A stretch of 64,000 nucleotides of DNA from Galeopsis tetrahit (GCA_963675135.1 OY776121.1:78762875-78826874); one strand, 5' to 3'; positions 24,211 through 35,297 are shown, numbered from the stretch's first letter. Notes: generated from the letters alone by a model not told the origin. Translations and numbers: made by a program.

Positions 24211-24330
24211 TCTAGTAATGCATTAGTCTTTTTTTTTTGGGGGGGGGGGGGAAAGTTGGTCTCTCTTCCAAGAGGATTAGCATGATCACCCAATGTAGCC
24301 CTCTCTTGTCACACAAACGACTGCTCCATC

Positions 24331-27300
24331 TCAATAACTTGATCTGGTAGAGTCTGCACCTTGTTGTGCTAAAATGTGCGCCTTTCTAAGACCTGCTTTT
24401 GAACAGTATTTGAATCTGCACACTACAAATTCACTTGTGAATGAGGAAATCTCTCTCACCACACTATCCTCCGGTCCCGCCGATCTTATAGTCTTTTTGC
24501 ACAGGGCCACCGCCTGTTGGGAATCAGTTCTGATTTCTAGGTGTCGAATGTTCCATCTACGGGCTAAATGTATACCCATCAGGATAGCAATAACCTCCGC
24601 GCCCAGCGAGCTTCTTTGTGGTCTGATCCTACCAGCAAATTCAGCCATCTCTTGTCCATTCTAATCAGTAAGGATTCCCCCTACCCCGTACCTTCTATTT
24701 TCCTTTTTAAACGCTCCGTCGACTTCGAGTATGCAACATTGTGTTTCCGGAGTTCCTCCACGATCCTCTTCTTTTTTACCATGTTTATTGATATTGTTAT
24801 GCTCTTTGGTTTGGGATTGGAAGGCTTCAAGGTACAGTAGGACTCTATCTCCAGTCTTATCTTCAATGCCTTTTTTATCCTTCTTCTCAGAATGTATAGA
24901 GTTGCATCTCTCCTTCCAAATTGCCCAAACTATCATTATGATCCTCTCAAACTCCATTGTGTTCGTTCCTGCCCTTATATATTCCATGAAATCCACAGTG
25001 TTAATTCCTTTACCTTTTTTAATCAACTCCTTCATTCCAACCCTTTTCCACACTTTTTTAACGAAATGACAATGGAAGAGTGCATGGGTTGTTGACGGAT
25101 AGCTAGCACCACATAATCCACAGTAGGGGGGAACTAAAATGTGTCTTCTAGCTAAATTACCTTCTGTCTGAATGAAATCGTGATACATTTTACAGCAAAA
25201 AATTCTAACCTTTGGAGGTATTTTGAGATTCCATATTGTTTTCCACCAATTATTACCTACATTAGACGAAGTGCTAGCCTTCAAACCGTCCCCCTTATTA
25301 TCTATTGCAAGACCTTTCTTATATCCAGATTTAACTGAGTATTCACACATATCATCCTCCTCCCAGAATCTCCAGTCCGCCTCATCAACCTTCCCTACCT
25401 GCGTGTTCAAGACCGTTTCGGCCTCATGAGGCATGAATGCCAGTTTAACTAAATCTTCTTTCCAATCTCTTTCCTCATTTAGGAAAAAATTAATATTTTG
25501 GATTGCTGCAATCCTAGATTTAATCCTTCCTTCTGTTAAACCTTGAACCCAGGCATGCTTGTGCAATTTTATCGAATTCCCGTTTCCTACCACCCATCTT
25601 ATGCCCTCATCCAGTATGTATCTACTCTTGCATAATGATCGCCAGGTGAAAGAGGGTTTACAACCAATGTCTGCCTCCATGATGTCTATATGTTTGTAGT
25701 ATCTTGCCTTTAATATTCTGTTAAGTAGTGAGTTAGGAGAGCGTATGCACCTCCAGACTTGCTTTGCTAGTAGAGCATCATTAAATAAATGCATTCTTCT
25801 AAAACCCATCCCTCCCTCTTCCTTAGATTTGCATAAATCCTCCCATTTTTGCCAATGCATTTTCTTACCTCCTTCTTTCTTACCCCACCAGAAGTCTGCC
25901 ATTAGATTTTCCATCTGCTTACAAATCTGGATTGGAATTTTAAAACATGTCATGGCATAGGTTGGGATTACCTGAAGCACTGATTTAATGAGCACTTCCC
26001 TTCCCCCTTCTGAGAATTCCATATTTTTCCAATTGTCAATCCGATTTTTCATCCTGTCAATCAAATAAGAAAATTGAATTTTTTTACCCATGAGAGAAAA
26101 AGTAGGTAGCCCAAGTTAAACCTGATGGCCCTTTATTATTCGAATACCAAGAGCTTGTTGAATTCGATTTTTAGAGTTATCTCTAGGGTTAGGGATAAAT
26201 AAGATTGTGGATTTGTCGAAGTTAATCATCTGCCCTGAAGCTTTTTCATAGTCCATTAAGTTCCCTTTCATTTCTGTCCCACTATTTTCCTGAGCTTTAA
26301 AAAAGATTACGATGTCATCTGCAAAAAGGAGATGGGAGATAGCGGGGGCCTCTCTTGCAACTCTAATCCCTTCTATTCTGCCTTGATTCACCCTCTGCGA
26401 AATATATGAAGAAAGCCCTTGAGCACAAATAACGAATAAAAAAGGTGATAACGGATCACCCTGCCTGATTCCTCTGGATGGAATTACTTTTCCAACCACC
26501 GTTTCATTGATTTTGAACGAGTAAGTCACCGTGGTAACACACCTCAGAATCATCTCCATAAAGGGATCAAGTTGTTGTCGAAGAAAAATCCATTTGATTC
26601 GGTCGTATGCCTTGCTCATGTCCAATTTCATAGTCGCGTATCCAGTTCTGCTTTTATTGTTTCTGAGCCAATGCATGCATTCATAACCTATAAGGATGTT
26701 ATCTGAAATTTGTCTGTCCTTGACAAATGCACTCTGATGTTCGTCGATTACATCCGACATAATCACTCGTAGTCTATTTGCAATCACTTTTGCCACAATC
26801 CTGAAGCAAACATTGCATAGACTAATTGGTCTAAACTCTTTGAGGGATTTAGGGTTCTTAGATTTCGGAATAAGAGTGATCCATATTTCGTTCCATTTCT
26901 TGACATCCCCATTACCCCCCAAAATTTCCAAGACCCCTCTGGTAATATCATGCCCGACTATGTGCCAATTATCTTGGTAAAATCTAGCATTATAACCATT
27001 TGGATCCGGAGCTTTACCCGGATCAAGCTCGAAAACGGCCTCCTTAACCTCCTAATTTGTAAATGCTCTAGATAGGAATGCAGCCATTTCTGTAGTAATA
27101 ATTGAGCTTTCGTGCTCCAAAACCTTATTTAATTGGTCTTGTTCCGGGCTACTAGTGGCGAAAAGCGTTGCATAGAATTCTTCTATATGATCAATAATCT
27201 CAGCCTTGGTTTTAACCAGTGTACCATTTTCCTTTTGAAGACAAGTGATTTCGTTTTTACTCCTCCTTTCCGTTGCTCTTCTATGGAAATATGTGGTATT

Positions 27301-28385
27301 CCTATCTCCATTGATCATCCAATTAACTCTCGCTCTTTGTTTCCAATACTCTTCTTGTTGAGAAAGAAGTCGTTCCAGTTCTTCCTCCTTGTCCCAAATA
27401 ATCTCCCTTTCCTTAGCATTTTCGTCTATATTATTGCTCGAATGGATGAAATTGGTCAGCTCTTTAATTCTCCTTTCTAAACTCCCCACACTTTGTCGTG
27501 CCCACTATTGTAAATGTTTCGAACATTGTTCTAATTTTTCAGGAACCGATAGTCTCCTGTCTAAGGTGTTCCACAGTTCCACCATTTCTCTATATTCTTC
27601 TCTAGATTCGGTTCCAATCTCCAGGCGTTTTCAAGTCTAAAGAGCCCTGGTCCATTGTTACTCCATCTTTTCGGTTTAGAACAAACTTTTAAGCTGATGG
27701 CTCTATGATCCGACCCAAACCAAAGTGAATGTTGCACGTGATATGAGTTCCATAATTTAATCTAGTCCGGGTTTGCAACATATCGATCGAGTCTCTCTAG
27801 AATTTGATTTTCTCCCTTTCGCTTGTTATTCCAAGTGAGCTTTGGGCCTTTGAAACCAAGATCATGAAGATTATGTGTTTCAAGGGTTGATCTGAAATTA
27901 TCCATCATTCTTGTATTTCTGCCATTTGAGTTCCCACCCTTTTTCTCATTGAATCTCAGGATCTCATTAAAATCCCCCCTATTAACCAAGCTTGATTTGA
28001 AGTATGAGATGATTCAATTCGATTGAAAAGTTCGGCTATTAAATTTCTATCCGACTGGTTCGGAGGGCCGTGAAAACCCGTGAACCACCATTGTATACTT
28101 TCCAAACATATCATTGCATCTACGTGACTAAAAGAGTAGGAGCAAATATTGATTTTGATTTCATTCCGTGCATACAACAAAAGACCACCACTAGTTCCAA
28201 TCGGATCGACCGCAAAACAAAAGGAAATTTTGAGTACATGCATCCAAGATTTAACAATTCTAGTGGGGATTTTTGACTCCATGATAAAAAAAAATAGAGG
28301 GTTTATTTAGTTCTACTACTCGCCGCAGCTTCTGGAACGTGTTAGGACCCTTCAAACCTCTCGCGTTCCAACAGGTCACGATCAT
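24331..28385 (-). pseudogene. LINE copy 1 ORF2: endonuclease, reverse transcriptase, RNase H (broken)
   Basis: Begins MIVTCWNARGLKG, the start of an APE-type endonuclease, with a later GDFNEI motif. The reverse transcriptase shows FRPISLCN, RQGDPLSPFLF and the catalytic FADD. Then come a zf-RVT domain (CGLCGASYPSTTHALFHC) and an RNase H-like tail (LEVDGAF, then an RTDSQQA acidic motif). Stops at about 24658, 26113 and 27049 and frame changes near 27970 and 28277 break the frame. The start overlaps the ORF1 stop as ATGA. Confidence 0.93.
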
Positions 28386-29365
28386 GGACAGTGGCGGGGA
28401 GGGGATTCTCCCTCCACCGCTTTGTTGGAACTCGACCCCTCTTCCTCACTTTTGTGTCTTTTGCTGCCTCCACTGTCCTTCTCTTCCAATTCAATACTAG
28501 TCACTTCCCGATCTGTTATCATCCGAATTCCCCCTGCATATGATCTGCCTCTCTTGTGGTGATTTTTCATGTACGCTTTCTGTTTATAACCCCCCCCCCA
28601 TTTCTAGCTGCATAGGTCCTTGCATTGCTTCCTTGCCTTTCTCTTGCTTAGCTTTCCACAAACCTTTCCCGACCCCTAGTCCTTGGCCCCCACTTGAGTT
28701 GTCGTCATTTTCATTATCCATGAGCGCTGCATAGTAATTCGCCTGCGCAAGTCCTTCCCATTCAGATCTAAGAGAGTTTTCAATGTTAGTTAAATACCTG
28801 GTTTCATTAAGTTGCAAGTTGGTATGAGCATCCTCCATCAGTACTGATTCCGCGAACCTCTCTGCTTCTTGGGATTGCTCCCAATTTTGTTCATGCCAGT
28901 CCTCATCCGCCAGTACCAGGCCTCCCGCTCGAGCATTTGGGCGGATGACAATGGAGTTCACTGTCCTCCTAATTTCTCTTTGTGGTGTAGCCTGCTGATT
29001 CGGCCTTCCTACCCCCATGAGGCTCCTTAGGTGGTCGTATTGTTCATGTTCCAAACCCTTTTGTCCGTCTGCCCTTAGCCACATTGGAAACTCTTGTATG
29101 CCGCTCCTGTAATGAACTTCTTCATTATACCTCTCCATACATTCCTTCTCATTGTGAGTCAGCCGGCCACATCGATAACAAAATTCTCCAAGCTTCTCGT
29201 ACCTAAGTGCCACCAATATTGCATCTCCCCTCACCGTAATGTTCATGCTCCTGTTCAGGGGCTGTTGTAGATCCACCAGCACTCGAACCCTCAAGCATCT
29301 TCCCCAAGCCGCTCCTTCTTCTGGACAGTCGATGTCAATCACATCTCCAAGAGTATCACCTAGCT
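28382..29365 (-). pseudogene. LINE copy 1 ORF1: CCHC-knuckle nucleic-acid-binding protein, N-terminus missing
   Basis: The frame is open from the truncated element edge. It carries a zinc knuckle CYRCGRLTHNEKEC (C-x2-C-x4-H-x4-C) typical of plant LINE ORF1 proteins; the upstream DUF4283-type region is lost. A frame change in the C/G homopolymer at about 28587 separates the first part (ends 28584) from the acidic C-terminal part, which stops at 28382. Confidence 0.88.
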
Positions 29366-29581
29366 TCTAGTAATGCATTAGTCTTTGTTTTCATATTTTC
29401 TTTCTATTTACTCCTTTTCGTTCAAAATTAATAAGCATAATTAATTTGATATAGATTTTGAGAAGTGGTAAATGTCTAAAGTAAATAATGAATGTTATAT
29501 TAGTATATTAAAAGGATAGATATTTCAATTTATAAAATGCACTTGGATAAAAAAAAAATGTAGACATATTAAATTTATATA

Positions 29582-29830
29582 CTCCCTTCATCCACCAAAT
29601 GTAGTCCCATTGAGAGTGGGCACAAGTTTTAAAAAGTAGATAAAATAAAGGTATTATAGGGTATTGTGGGGTCCATTGTGAATAAAGTGATTGTTTGTGA
29701 ATAAAGTTGATGGCAAATTGAGTAATTAAGTGATGGTTGAGGGGTAATGATTTTCATAAAGTGTATGATACTACATTTGATGGACAAAGAATATGAGTCA
29801 AATTAGACTACATTTCATGGAAGGAGAGAG
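29582..29830. mobile_element. Stowaway-like MITE, same family as 13250-13469
   Basis: Starts CTCCCTTCATCCACC, ends in the inverted GGAAGGAGAGAG, with TA at 29580-29581 and 29831-29832. The interior, read on the minus strand, follows the 13250 element closely (ATGTAGTC, CATCATACACTTTAT, CCATCAACTTTATTC). Confidence 0.85.
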
Positions 29831-29854
29831 TATTATTTTTAAAATTAGAATGTA

Positions 29855-30012
29855 CTCCCTCCGTCCCGGGATAACTTGCATAGTTTGACCGGCACGTTGT
29901 TTAAGAAAAGTAGATTTAGTGGTTGATGATGTAAGATAAAGGAGGGTATCTTAGGTAATTTGATGATGTGTAAAGTGAAATGTATGGAAAAAATGAGTGG
30001 CAAATTTGAAAA
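29855..30012. mobile_element. Left half of a Stowaway MITE split by a pogo-like element
   Basis: Begins CTCCCTCCGTCCCGGG after TA. It matches the left part of the intact relative at 56020-56225 (AGATAAAGGAGGGTAT, then GTAAAGTGAAATGTATG). It breaks off at GAAAATA, where the inserted element starts. The right half resumes at 35298. Confidence 0.85.
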
Positions 30013-30189
30013 TACAATAAAACCTCTATAAATTAATAATGTTGGGACCATGAAATTTTATTAATTTAGAGAGATATTAATTTATCGATAAATTAGTATT
30101 TTATTAATTAAAAGAGAGATTTTTTAAATTAAGCAAATTTAATACATATGTATTAAAAATAAATGACAATAAAAGGTAGATCATATAAA

Positions 30190-33100
30190 AGAAGAAAAAC
30201 TTAGGACCATAAGCTCACAGGTCGAGCCAGAGGCCGGAGTGCCATTAAAACCTTGCTTGGGAAAACCCTCCTTAGGGATAAAACCCAAGTCAAGGAAAAA
30301 GGTACACTCCTCTAAAAGTCAATGTCTATAGAAAGCAGTATATAAATCATTATGCAGAAATGAGAGTAAAAAGTCTGGGGGGTTGCCTCTCCAGACACAA
30401 TCAAGGCCCGTCTTGGCCACAGCATCCGCCGCCTGGTTGGCCTCTCTAAAGACGTGTGAGTATCTGATGTGCATGTCCTGTGTAAGAGGGTGGATCTGGC
30501 TCCAAAGGCCTTGCAGACGCCAAGGAATAGAGGGATTGGTGCTCATAAAAGTGTCAATCGTGAGTGTAGAGTCCGACTCAATCCAAAGGAGGTGCCATCC
30601 CTGATCATGTGCATACTTGATGGCCAAAAGTATCGCTGCCAACTCAGCCTCAAGAGGGAGGCCCCAACCCACCTTAGTGGCGACCGCAGCCACGAAAAAA
30701 CCCCTGAAAGTCCTGAAGACCGCCCCAGCATGCAGACTGCCCGGGGAAGAAGAGGCACTACCGTCTGTGTTAACCTTGTACCAACCCGGATCTGGCGGGA
30801 GCCAAATCACAGATGAACCGTGTCTCGTTGGCCTATGTCTGCTCGAAACACCAAGAGCCCTAGCAATCAGTAGATCCCGAACCGTGCCGTCCGAATATCC
30901 CCTGGCTATGTTGTTGGCCTCCCTGATGCCTGAGATGATTTGAGCCATACATCTCCTAGTAGAGGGCGAAACCCCATCGAATATCACCCTGTTCCGCAGA
31001 GTCCAAACGGCCCAAATAGCAGTGATGAAGCCCGCCCTCCACAACTCCAGAGACTGCGGACCCAACCGAACTCTAGTGGCCTGAAGGAAGATGTCTAGGA
31101 AGCTAACCCCTGTGTGAATCGTGACCCCAAACATATGAGTCAAGTTGCGCAGAATCTCCAATGTGAACGGACAATGGGCAAGTAGATGGTCTAGCGATTC
31201 AGAATCCCCGCGACACAGCACACAAATTGACGGACCCTGAATCCCAAAAGACAAGAGCCAATCCGTTGTGGGCAGCTTGCCCCAAACCGCTCTCCAAATC
31301 GTAGTGGAGCGACACATGGGCATGAAGGTGCCCCAAATCCATGATGCCCAACCAAGCCTGGGTAGGGGTGATCTAAGCAAATCATATGCCATGCTGGAGG
31401 AGAGTTCCCCTGAAAGTGAGCCCTCCCAAATACGTTTGTCAGGTCCCCTAAGCACCGTGATCTGCAGGATGTCCCTGACAATCTCCGTAAATCTCATGAT
31501 AAAGCACCTCGGGAAGTGCCAGCAATCATCATAAAAGATATCTCCAACCGTGGAAGTGAGGGTAGAAGCGAACCAATCAGGCAGGCCCATCCTCTCAAAG
31601 ATAGTATAACCGAGCCAATTGTCATGCCAAAAGCTGACACGAGATTCTCTGCCAATCAGCCACCTCGAGCCATCTCTAAGTCTTGTAACATGTGGACGAA
31701 GGCTCGGTCCAATAGAAGAGACTCTACCATAAGGTCGCAGCCTGTGCTCTGAATTAAAATGCCTTCGATGCAGGAGCTCCGTATCTGGCGATTTATTTTG
31801 AAGAATATCCCAGCTCAGCTTACAAAGAAATGAGGCATTCGCCAGTCGGATAGAACGAACCCCAAGACCTCCTTCCCCCAAAGGGGCACAGACCCGCTGC
31901 CAAGAAATTGAACAAGCTCCATTCTTGCGGTTCACATCTCCCTTCCAAAGGAAGTTCCTCATAGCTGACTCCACCTGTCTTAGCAAAGAACTAGGCCATT
32001 TGTAGACCATCATCGAATGTACCAAAGTGGCCGTAATGACTGAATTAATCAGGCAACGACGGCCGGCAAGGGACAAAGTGCTGCCCTTCCACCTACTAAA
32101 GTTAGCTATGACAGAATCTGCAACGGGCTGTAAATGCGCTTTTCTTGGACTGCCGCGGAAGATTGGAACCCCTAGGTATGTGAAGGGGAGTGAACCCTCA
32201 GCAATGCCAGTAATTCTGAATGTCCTACGACGCAGCCTCCGAGGTACAGCTCTCCCAAAGAACACCCTGGACTTCGGAGGACTGTAGATCTGACCCGACA
32301 GTCTCCCATACCCTTGCAAGATGGAGTGCAGGTTCCTTACGTTAGCCTCTGTGGCCCGTAAGAATATCATGATGTCATCCGCGTAGAAGAGGTAGCGGGG
32401 GACATTACGAATGGGCTGGAGTCTACCTCTGTCTGTCTCCCAATCAATCCATCTTCCAAGAGCCTCCTCCGCAATACAAAACAATAATGGAGACAAAGGA
32501 TCACCCTGACGGACACCCCTCGTACAAGAAAAGTAACCTTTCGGCTCCCCATTAATGAGAACCGAGATCCTAGCTGAGTCCAAAACTCCTCGGACCATGG
32601 AAATGAAGTTTGCTCTGAACCCCATCCTAGCCAAAACTGCCTCCAAAAACTGCCAGGAGATCGTGTCGAATGCCTTAACCATGTCCACCTTCAACGCCAT
32701 ATACCCACGGATCCTCGGATAGTCCAAGGTATTAATGGCATCTGAGGCTAGTGCAATACACGTGTGGATTCGCTTACCCGGAACAAACCCAAACTGATAA
32801 GTAGAAAGGCAACTGCTGATGAAAGTACCCAGTCTCGACGACAAAACCCTGGTCATGACTTTGAAGATGAAATTACCCATCACAATCGGTCTGAACTCCT
32901 CTACCCTAGTGGCTCCCTCTACCTTAGGAATCAATGTCATGAAGCACGCGTTCAGCCCAGGTGGCAGAAGCCTGCTAGTGAAATAATGTTTGACAGCAGC
33001 TATCACATCATGATCCACAATGTCCCAGCAACTTTGAAAGAAGGATCCCCCAAAACCATCAGGTCCCGGAGCGCTCGAAGCATCCATTCCAAAGACTGCA

Positions 33101-34443
33101 CGCCGAATCTCTTCAGTCGAGGGAACACTCAACAGTAATTCGTTCTGGTCAGCGGTCACCACAGTGTTCACAAAACTATCCAGAATGGAGGCATCAAATG
33201 ACGCAGACGGATCATCAGTGAACAATTGAGAGTAGTAGGCAACCACGTGGGCACTAATGGTATCCAAGTCCGTGGTGAGATCCCCATAAACAACCATCGA
33301 AGCAATACTACCCCTGGAGTTCTTAATACGTTGGGAGATATGGAAGAAACGAGTGTTCCTATCCCCATCAGTCAGCCACTGTAATCTGTTCCTCTGAGTG
33401 TAGAATTCTTGTCTGGCAGAGAGCAGTCTGTTCAGAGCGACTTGAGCCTGAATCTCCTCCGCAAAATTGGCCTCTGAGTCCCCTTCCAACTCGATACGAT
33501 GTTGAATATCTGCAAGATGTCGAGTGGCCGTCTCAATCTGAGTGAACACATTCCTAAAGACCGTCTTGTTCCAAACCCGCAGAGCAGACTTGAGTCTCTT
33601 CAACTTCCACATAATCCGGACCATGGGATTCTGATGATCCAACGTCTGAGTCCAAGAAGTAACCACAACAGTTCTAAAGGAATCGTGTTGGCACCACATG
33701 CTGAGAAATCTGAAGGGACGTCTGACCTGAACCCAATCTGATCTGACTGTAAGAAGCAACGGATGATGATCTGACTTGAGGCGAGGAAGAGCCATAACCT
33801 CAACACCAGCCCAAAGATCCAAAAAACCCTGATTAGCTATAACTCTATCCAACCGAGCAGCCGTGTAACCACGAGGACCACTCCGAGTCACCCAAGTGAA
33901 TTGGGCCCCAGCCGTATCCAAATCAACTAAATTCGACTCATCCAAGAACTCCCTGAAGTCCAGAGAAGCTCTAGGGGTGGCCACTGAACCCCTACTCCGC
34001 TCATGTGTTCCTGTCACAACATTAAAATCACCCAAAACACAAAGACACGTGGCAGGAGACGCTAAAACATCAGCCCAAAGTAGACGACGAGTAATATATG
34101 AGTTACTAGCATGCGTAAAACCAAAAGACCAAACACGTGTGGAATCCCTAGTCTCAATCAAGATGACCTGCTCCGACATATGACAGACTCTAGAAGTAAG
34201 GACATGTACAGACTTACAAAGAACCCAAATATTAGGTATCAAGGTATCTCTAGAGTTAACAACAAACCCTACTAAATTCAAGGAACGTAAATAATGAGGC
34301 GGAAGGCTAGAGAACATAACCTTCGGCTCGTAGATGGCAACCCAGTCAGGGTCATGAGTGCGGCAGATCTCATACAGAGCAGTCCTCGACTGCTCATTCC
34401 CTATCCCGCAAATGTTCATATATGTTTCATTGATTATATTCAT
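30190..34443 (-). mobile_element. L1-type LINE (copy 2), nested, ORF2 intact, ORF1 missing
   Basis: GC-richer sequence on the minus strand within the AT-rich pogo-like element. It contains a complete ORF2 and about 125 bp of 3' UTR. No ORF1 precedes it: coding similarity begins at the very start of the endonuclease, so the copy is 5'-truncated. I could not find its target duplication or a poly(A) tail, so both ends are approximate. Confidence 0.75.
30319..34443 (-). CDS. LINE ORF2 polyprotein, uninterrupted (1374 aa)
   Basis: A single open frame with all expected domains in order. An APE-type endonuclease covers residues 1-230 (IYEPK, GDFNVV, SDHHP). The reverse transcriptase covers about 440-760 (FRPIVMGNF, RQGDPLSPLLF, FYADD). 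A zf-RVT follows near 1130 (CVLCRGDSESLDHLLAHC), and an RNase H near 1235-1365 (NTDGSA, EAEL, ESDS, ANQAAD). Such proteins nick the target, copy RNA into DNA and degrade the RNA strand. The true start may be lost: the first ten or so residues are not LINE-like, and the usual WN-RG motif appears as MNICG. Its intactness contrasts with copy 1. Confidence 0.9.
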   Translation of the reverse strand: MNIINETYMNICGIGNEQSRTALYEICRTHDPDWVAIYEPKVMFSSLPPHYLRSLNLVGFVVNSRDTLIPNIWVLCKSVHVLTSRVCHMSEQVILIETRDSTRVWSFGFTHASNSYITRRLLWADVLASPATCLCVLGDFNVVTGTHERSRGSVATPRASLDFREFLDESNLVDLDTAGAQFTWVTRSGPRGYTAARLDRVIANQGFLDLWAGVEVMALPRLKSDHHPLLLTVRSDWVQVRRPFRFLSMWCQHDSFRTVVVTSWTQTLDHQNPMVRIMWKLKRLKSALRVWNKTVFRNVFTQIETATRHLADIQHRIELEGDSEANFAEEIQAQVALNRLLSARQEFYTQRNRLQWLTDGDRNTRFFHISQRIKNSRGSIASMVVYGDLTTDLDTISAHVVAYYSQLFTDDPSASFDASILDSFVNTVVTADQNELLLSVPSTEEIRRAVFGMDASSAPGPDGFGGSFFQSCWDIVDHDVIAAVKHYFTSRLLPPGLNACFMTLIPKVEGATRVEEFRPIVMGNFIFKVMTRVLSSRLGTFISSCLSTYQFGFVPGKRIHTCIALASDAINTLDYPRIRGYMALKVDMVKAFDTISWQFLEAVLARMGFRANFISMVRGVLDSARISVLINGEPKGYFSCTRGVRQGDPLSPLLFCIAEEALGRWIDWETDRGRLQPIRNVPRYLFYADDIMIFLRATEANVRNLHSILQGYGRLSGQIYSPPKSRVFFGRAVPRRLRRRTFRITGIAEGSLPFTYLGVPIFRGSPRKAHLQPVADSVIANFSRWKGSTLSLAGRRCLINSVITATLVHSMMVYKWPSSLLRQVESAMRNFLWKGDVNRKNGACSISWQRVCAPLGEGGLGVRSIRLANASFLCKLSWDILQNKSPDTELLHRRHFNSEHRLRPYGRVSSIGPSLRPHVTRLRDGSRWLIGRESRVSFWHDNWLGYTIFERMGLPDWFASTLTSTVGDIFYDDCWHFPRCFIMRFTEIVRDILQITVLRGPDKRIWEGSLSGELSSSMAYDLLRSPLPRLGWASWIWGTFMPMCRSTTIWRAVWGKLPTTDWLLSFGIQGPSICVLCRGDSESLDHLLAHCPFTLEILRNLTHMFGVTIHTGVSFLDIFLQATRVRLGPQSLELWRAGFITAIWAVWTLRNRVIFDGVSPSTRRCMAQIISGIREANNIARGYSDGTVRDLLIARALGVSSRHRPTRHGSSVIWLPPDPGWYKVNTDGSASSSPGSLHAGAVFRTFRGFFVAAVATKVGWGLPLEAELAAILLAIKYAHDQGWHLLWIESDSTLTIDTFMSTNPSIPWRLQGLWSQIHPLTQDMHIRYSHVFREANQAADAVAKTGLDCVWRGNPPDFLLSFLHNDLYTAFYRH

Positions 34444-34711
34444 GTATCAACCAATTATTCGTAACAAATTAAATATATTCATGTATAATATCAATTCATC
34501 GCATACAATTAACTATTATATTCATGGATGCATGTATCAATTCATTGAAATTACTTAAATATATATTAATTCATATATAACTATTATAGTAAATTAAATA
34601 TATTCATGCACGATGAATGAAACATATACTATATAAATCTCAATATGGAAATAAAATAATTCATAATACTCAACCATATTTTCTCATCTAAAAGACATCG
34701 CAAAATCATAC

Positions 34712-34813
34712 ATGAATGATCAAATGCGTAAAGCATTATGTGAGTATAAGAGAGACCATCTCACATGCACTCAAAAAGATTTACAAGAGTGGGTTGATGA
34801 AAAAAATTTATAA
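34712..34813 (+). pseudogene. Relic of pogo-type transposase DNA-binding domain (CENP-B N-terminal HTH)
   Basis: A 33-codon frame contains RKALCEYKRDH and CTQKDLQEWV, the helix-turn-helix signature of plant pogo/CENP-B-like transposases, and then stops at TAA. The frame stays open for several codons upstream of the ATG. No DDE catalytic domain follows before the right TIR, so most of the transposase gene has been deleted. Confidence 0.7.
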
Positions 34814-35040
34814 GAGAGAGACCATACCATAATATTTATAATTGTAATATTTATGAATTATTAATTTAGAGTTTTAATGGGACCTAATATTTATAAAGGG
34901 ATTTTCCGAAAAATTATTATCTTATTATCTTATCGAATTTGATCATTTTTTACAAAGGCCCAAGTTGGGATCGGAAGATTTTATTATTTTAGGGAGTTTA
35001 TTAATTTATAGAGTATTAATTTATAGAGGTTTTACTGTAA

Positions 35041-35288
35041 GGGTTGGTTTACTATAGACTCGAGTGCATGTTGTGCACCTTAGTCCATATTGCACTTTTC
35101 AGTTTTACTGACTTACACTTTTTTGTAAATGGTGTTGCACTTTTCAATTATTAAACTGTATAATAATATTTTTAGTAATAATTGAAAAGTGGAACACCAT
35201 TTACCAAAAAGTGTAAGTCATTAAAACTGAAAAGTGCAACATGGACTAGGGTACACAACATGCACTCGAGTGCATACTAGACTTTACC
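35041..35288. mobile_element. Palindromic MULE-type MITE
   Basis: 248 bp that are almost entirely an inverted repeat (arms share GACTCGAGTGCATG..., then TTGCACTTTTCAGTTTT and GGTGTTGCACTTTTCAATTA). A 9-bp duplication TTACTGTAA flanks it (35032-35040, 35289-35297); nine bases is the Mutator-type size. The left duplication includes the terminal bases and TA of the pogo-like element, so this insertion came later. Confidence 0.85.
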
Positions 35289-35297
35289 TTACTGTAA

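Larger units (their letters stand above)
24232..29365 (-). mobile_element. L1-type LINE (copy 1), 5'-truncated and mutated
   Basis: An identical 21-bp target duplication (24211-24231 and 29366-29386) bounds the insertion. On the minus strand it ends in a poly(C) run followed by poly(A), seen as T then G runs at 24229-24251. It contains ORF1 (CCHC knuckle) and ORF2 (endonuclease, reverse transcriptase, zf-RVT, RNase H). Coding sequence of ORF1 runs right up to the duplication at 29365, so the 5' end was lost during target-primed reverse transcription. Confidence 0.95.
30015..35037. mobile_element. Pogo/Emigrant-like DNA transposon carrying a nested LINE
   Basis: Left end CAATAAAACCTCTATAAATT and right end, as its inverted copy, CAGTAAAACCTCTATAAATT, are flanked by TA (30013-30014, 35038-35039). 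These ends match what I recall of plant Emigrant/Lemi1 pogo-like elements. A relic of a CENP-B/pogo DNA-binding domain at 34712-34813 supports the class. The original element was probably under 1 kb; most of the present length is the LINE inserted between about 30190 and 34430. Confidence 0.8.

Noticed and set aside
30383..34183. Plus-strand open frames across LINE copy 2
   Set aside because: They are antisense shadows of the ORF2 frame with no domains of their own.
34418..34628. 12-bp inverted match (ATATGTTTCATT) near the LINE copy 2 edge as its target duplication
   Set aside because: It is inverted, not direct, and could arise by chance in AT-rich DNA.
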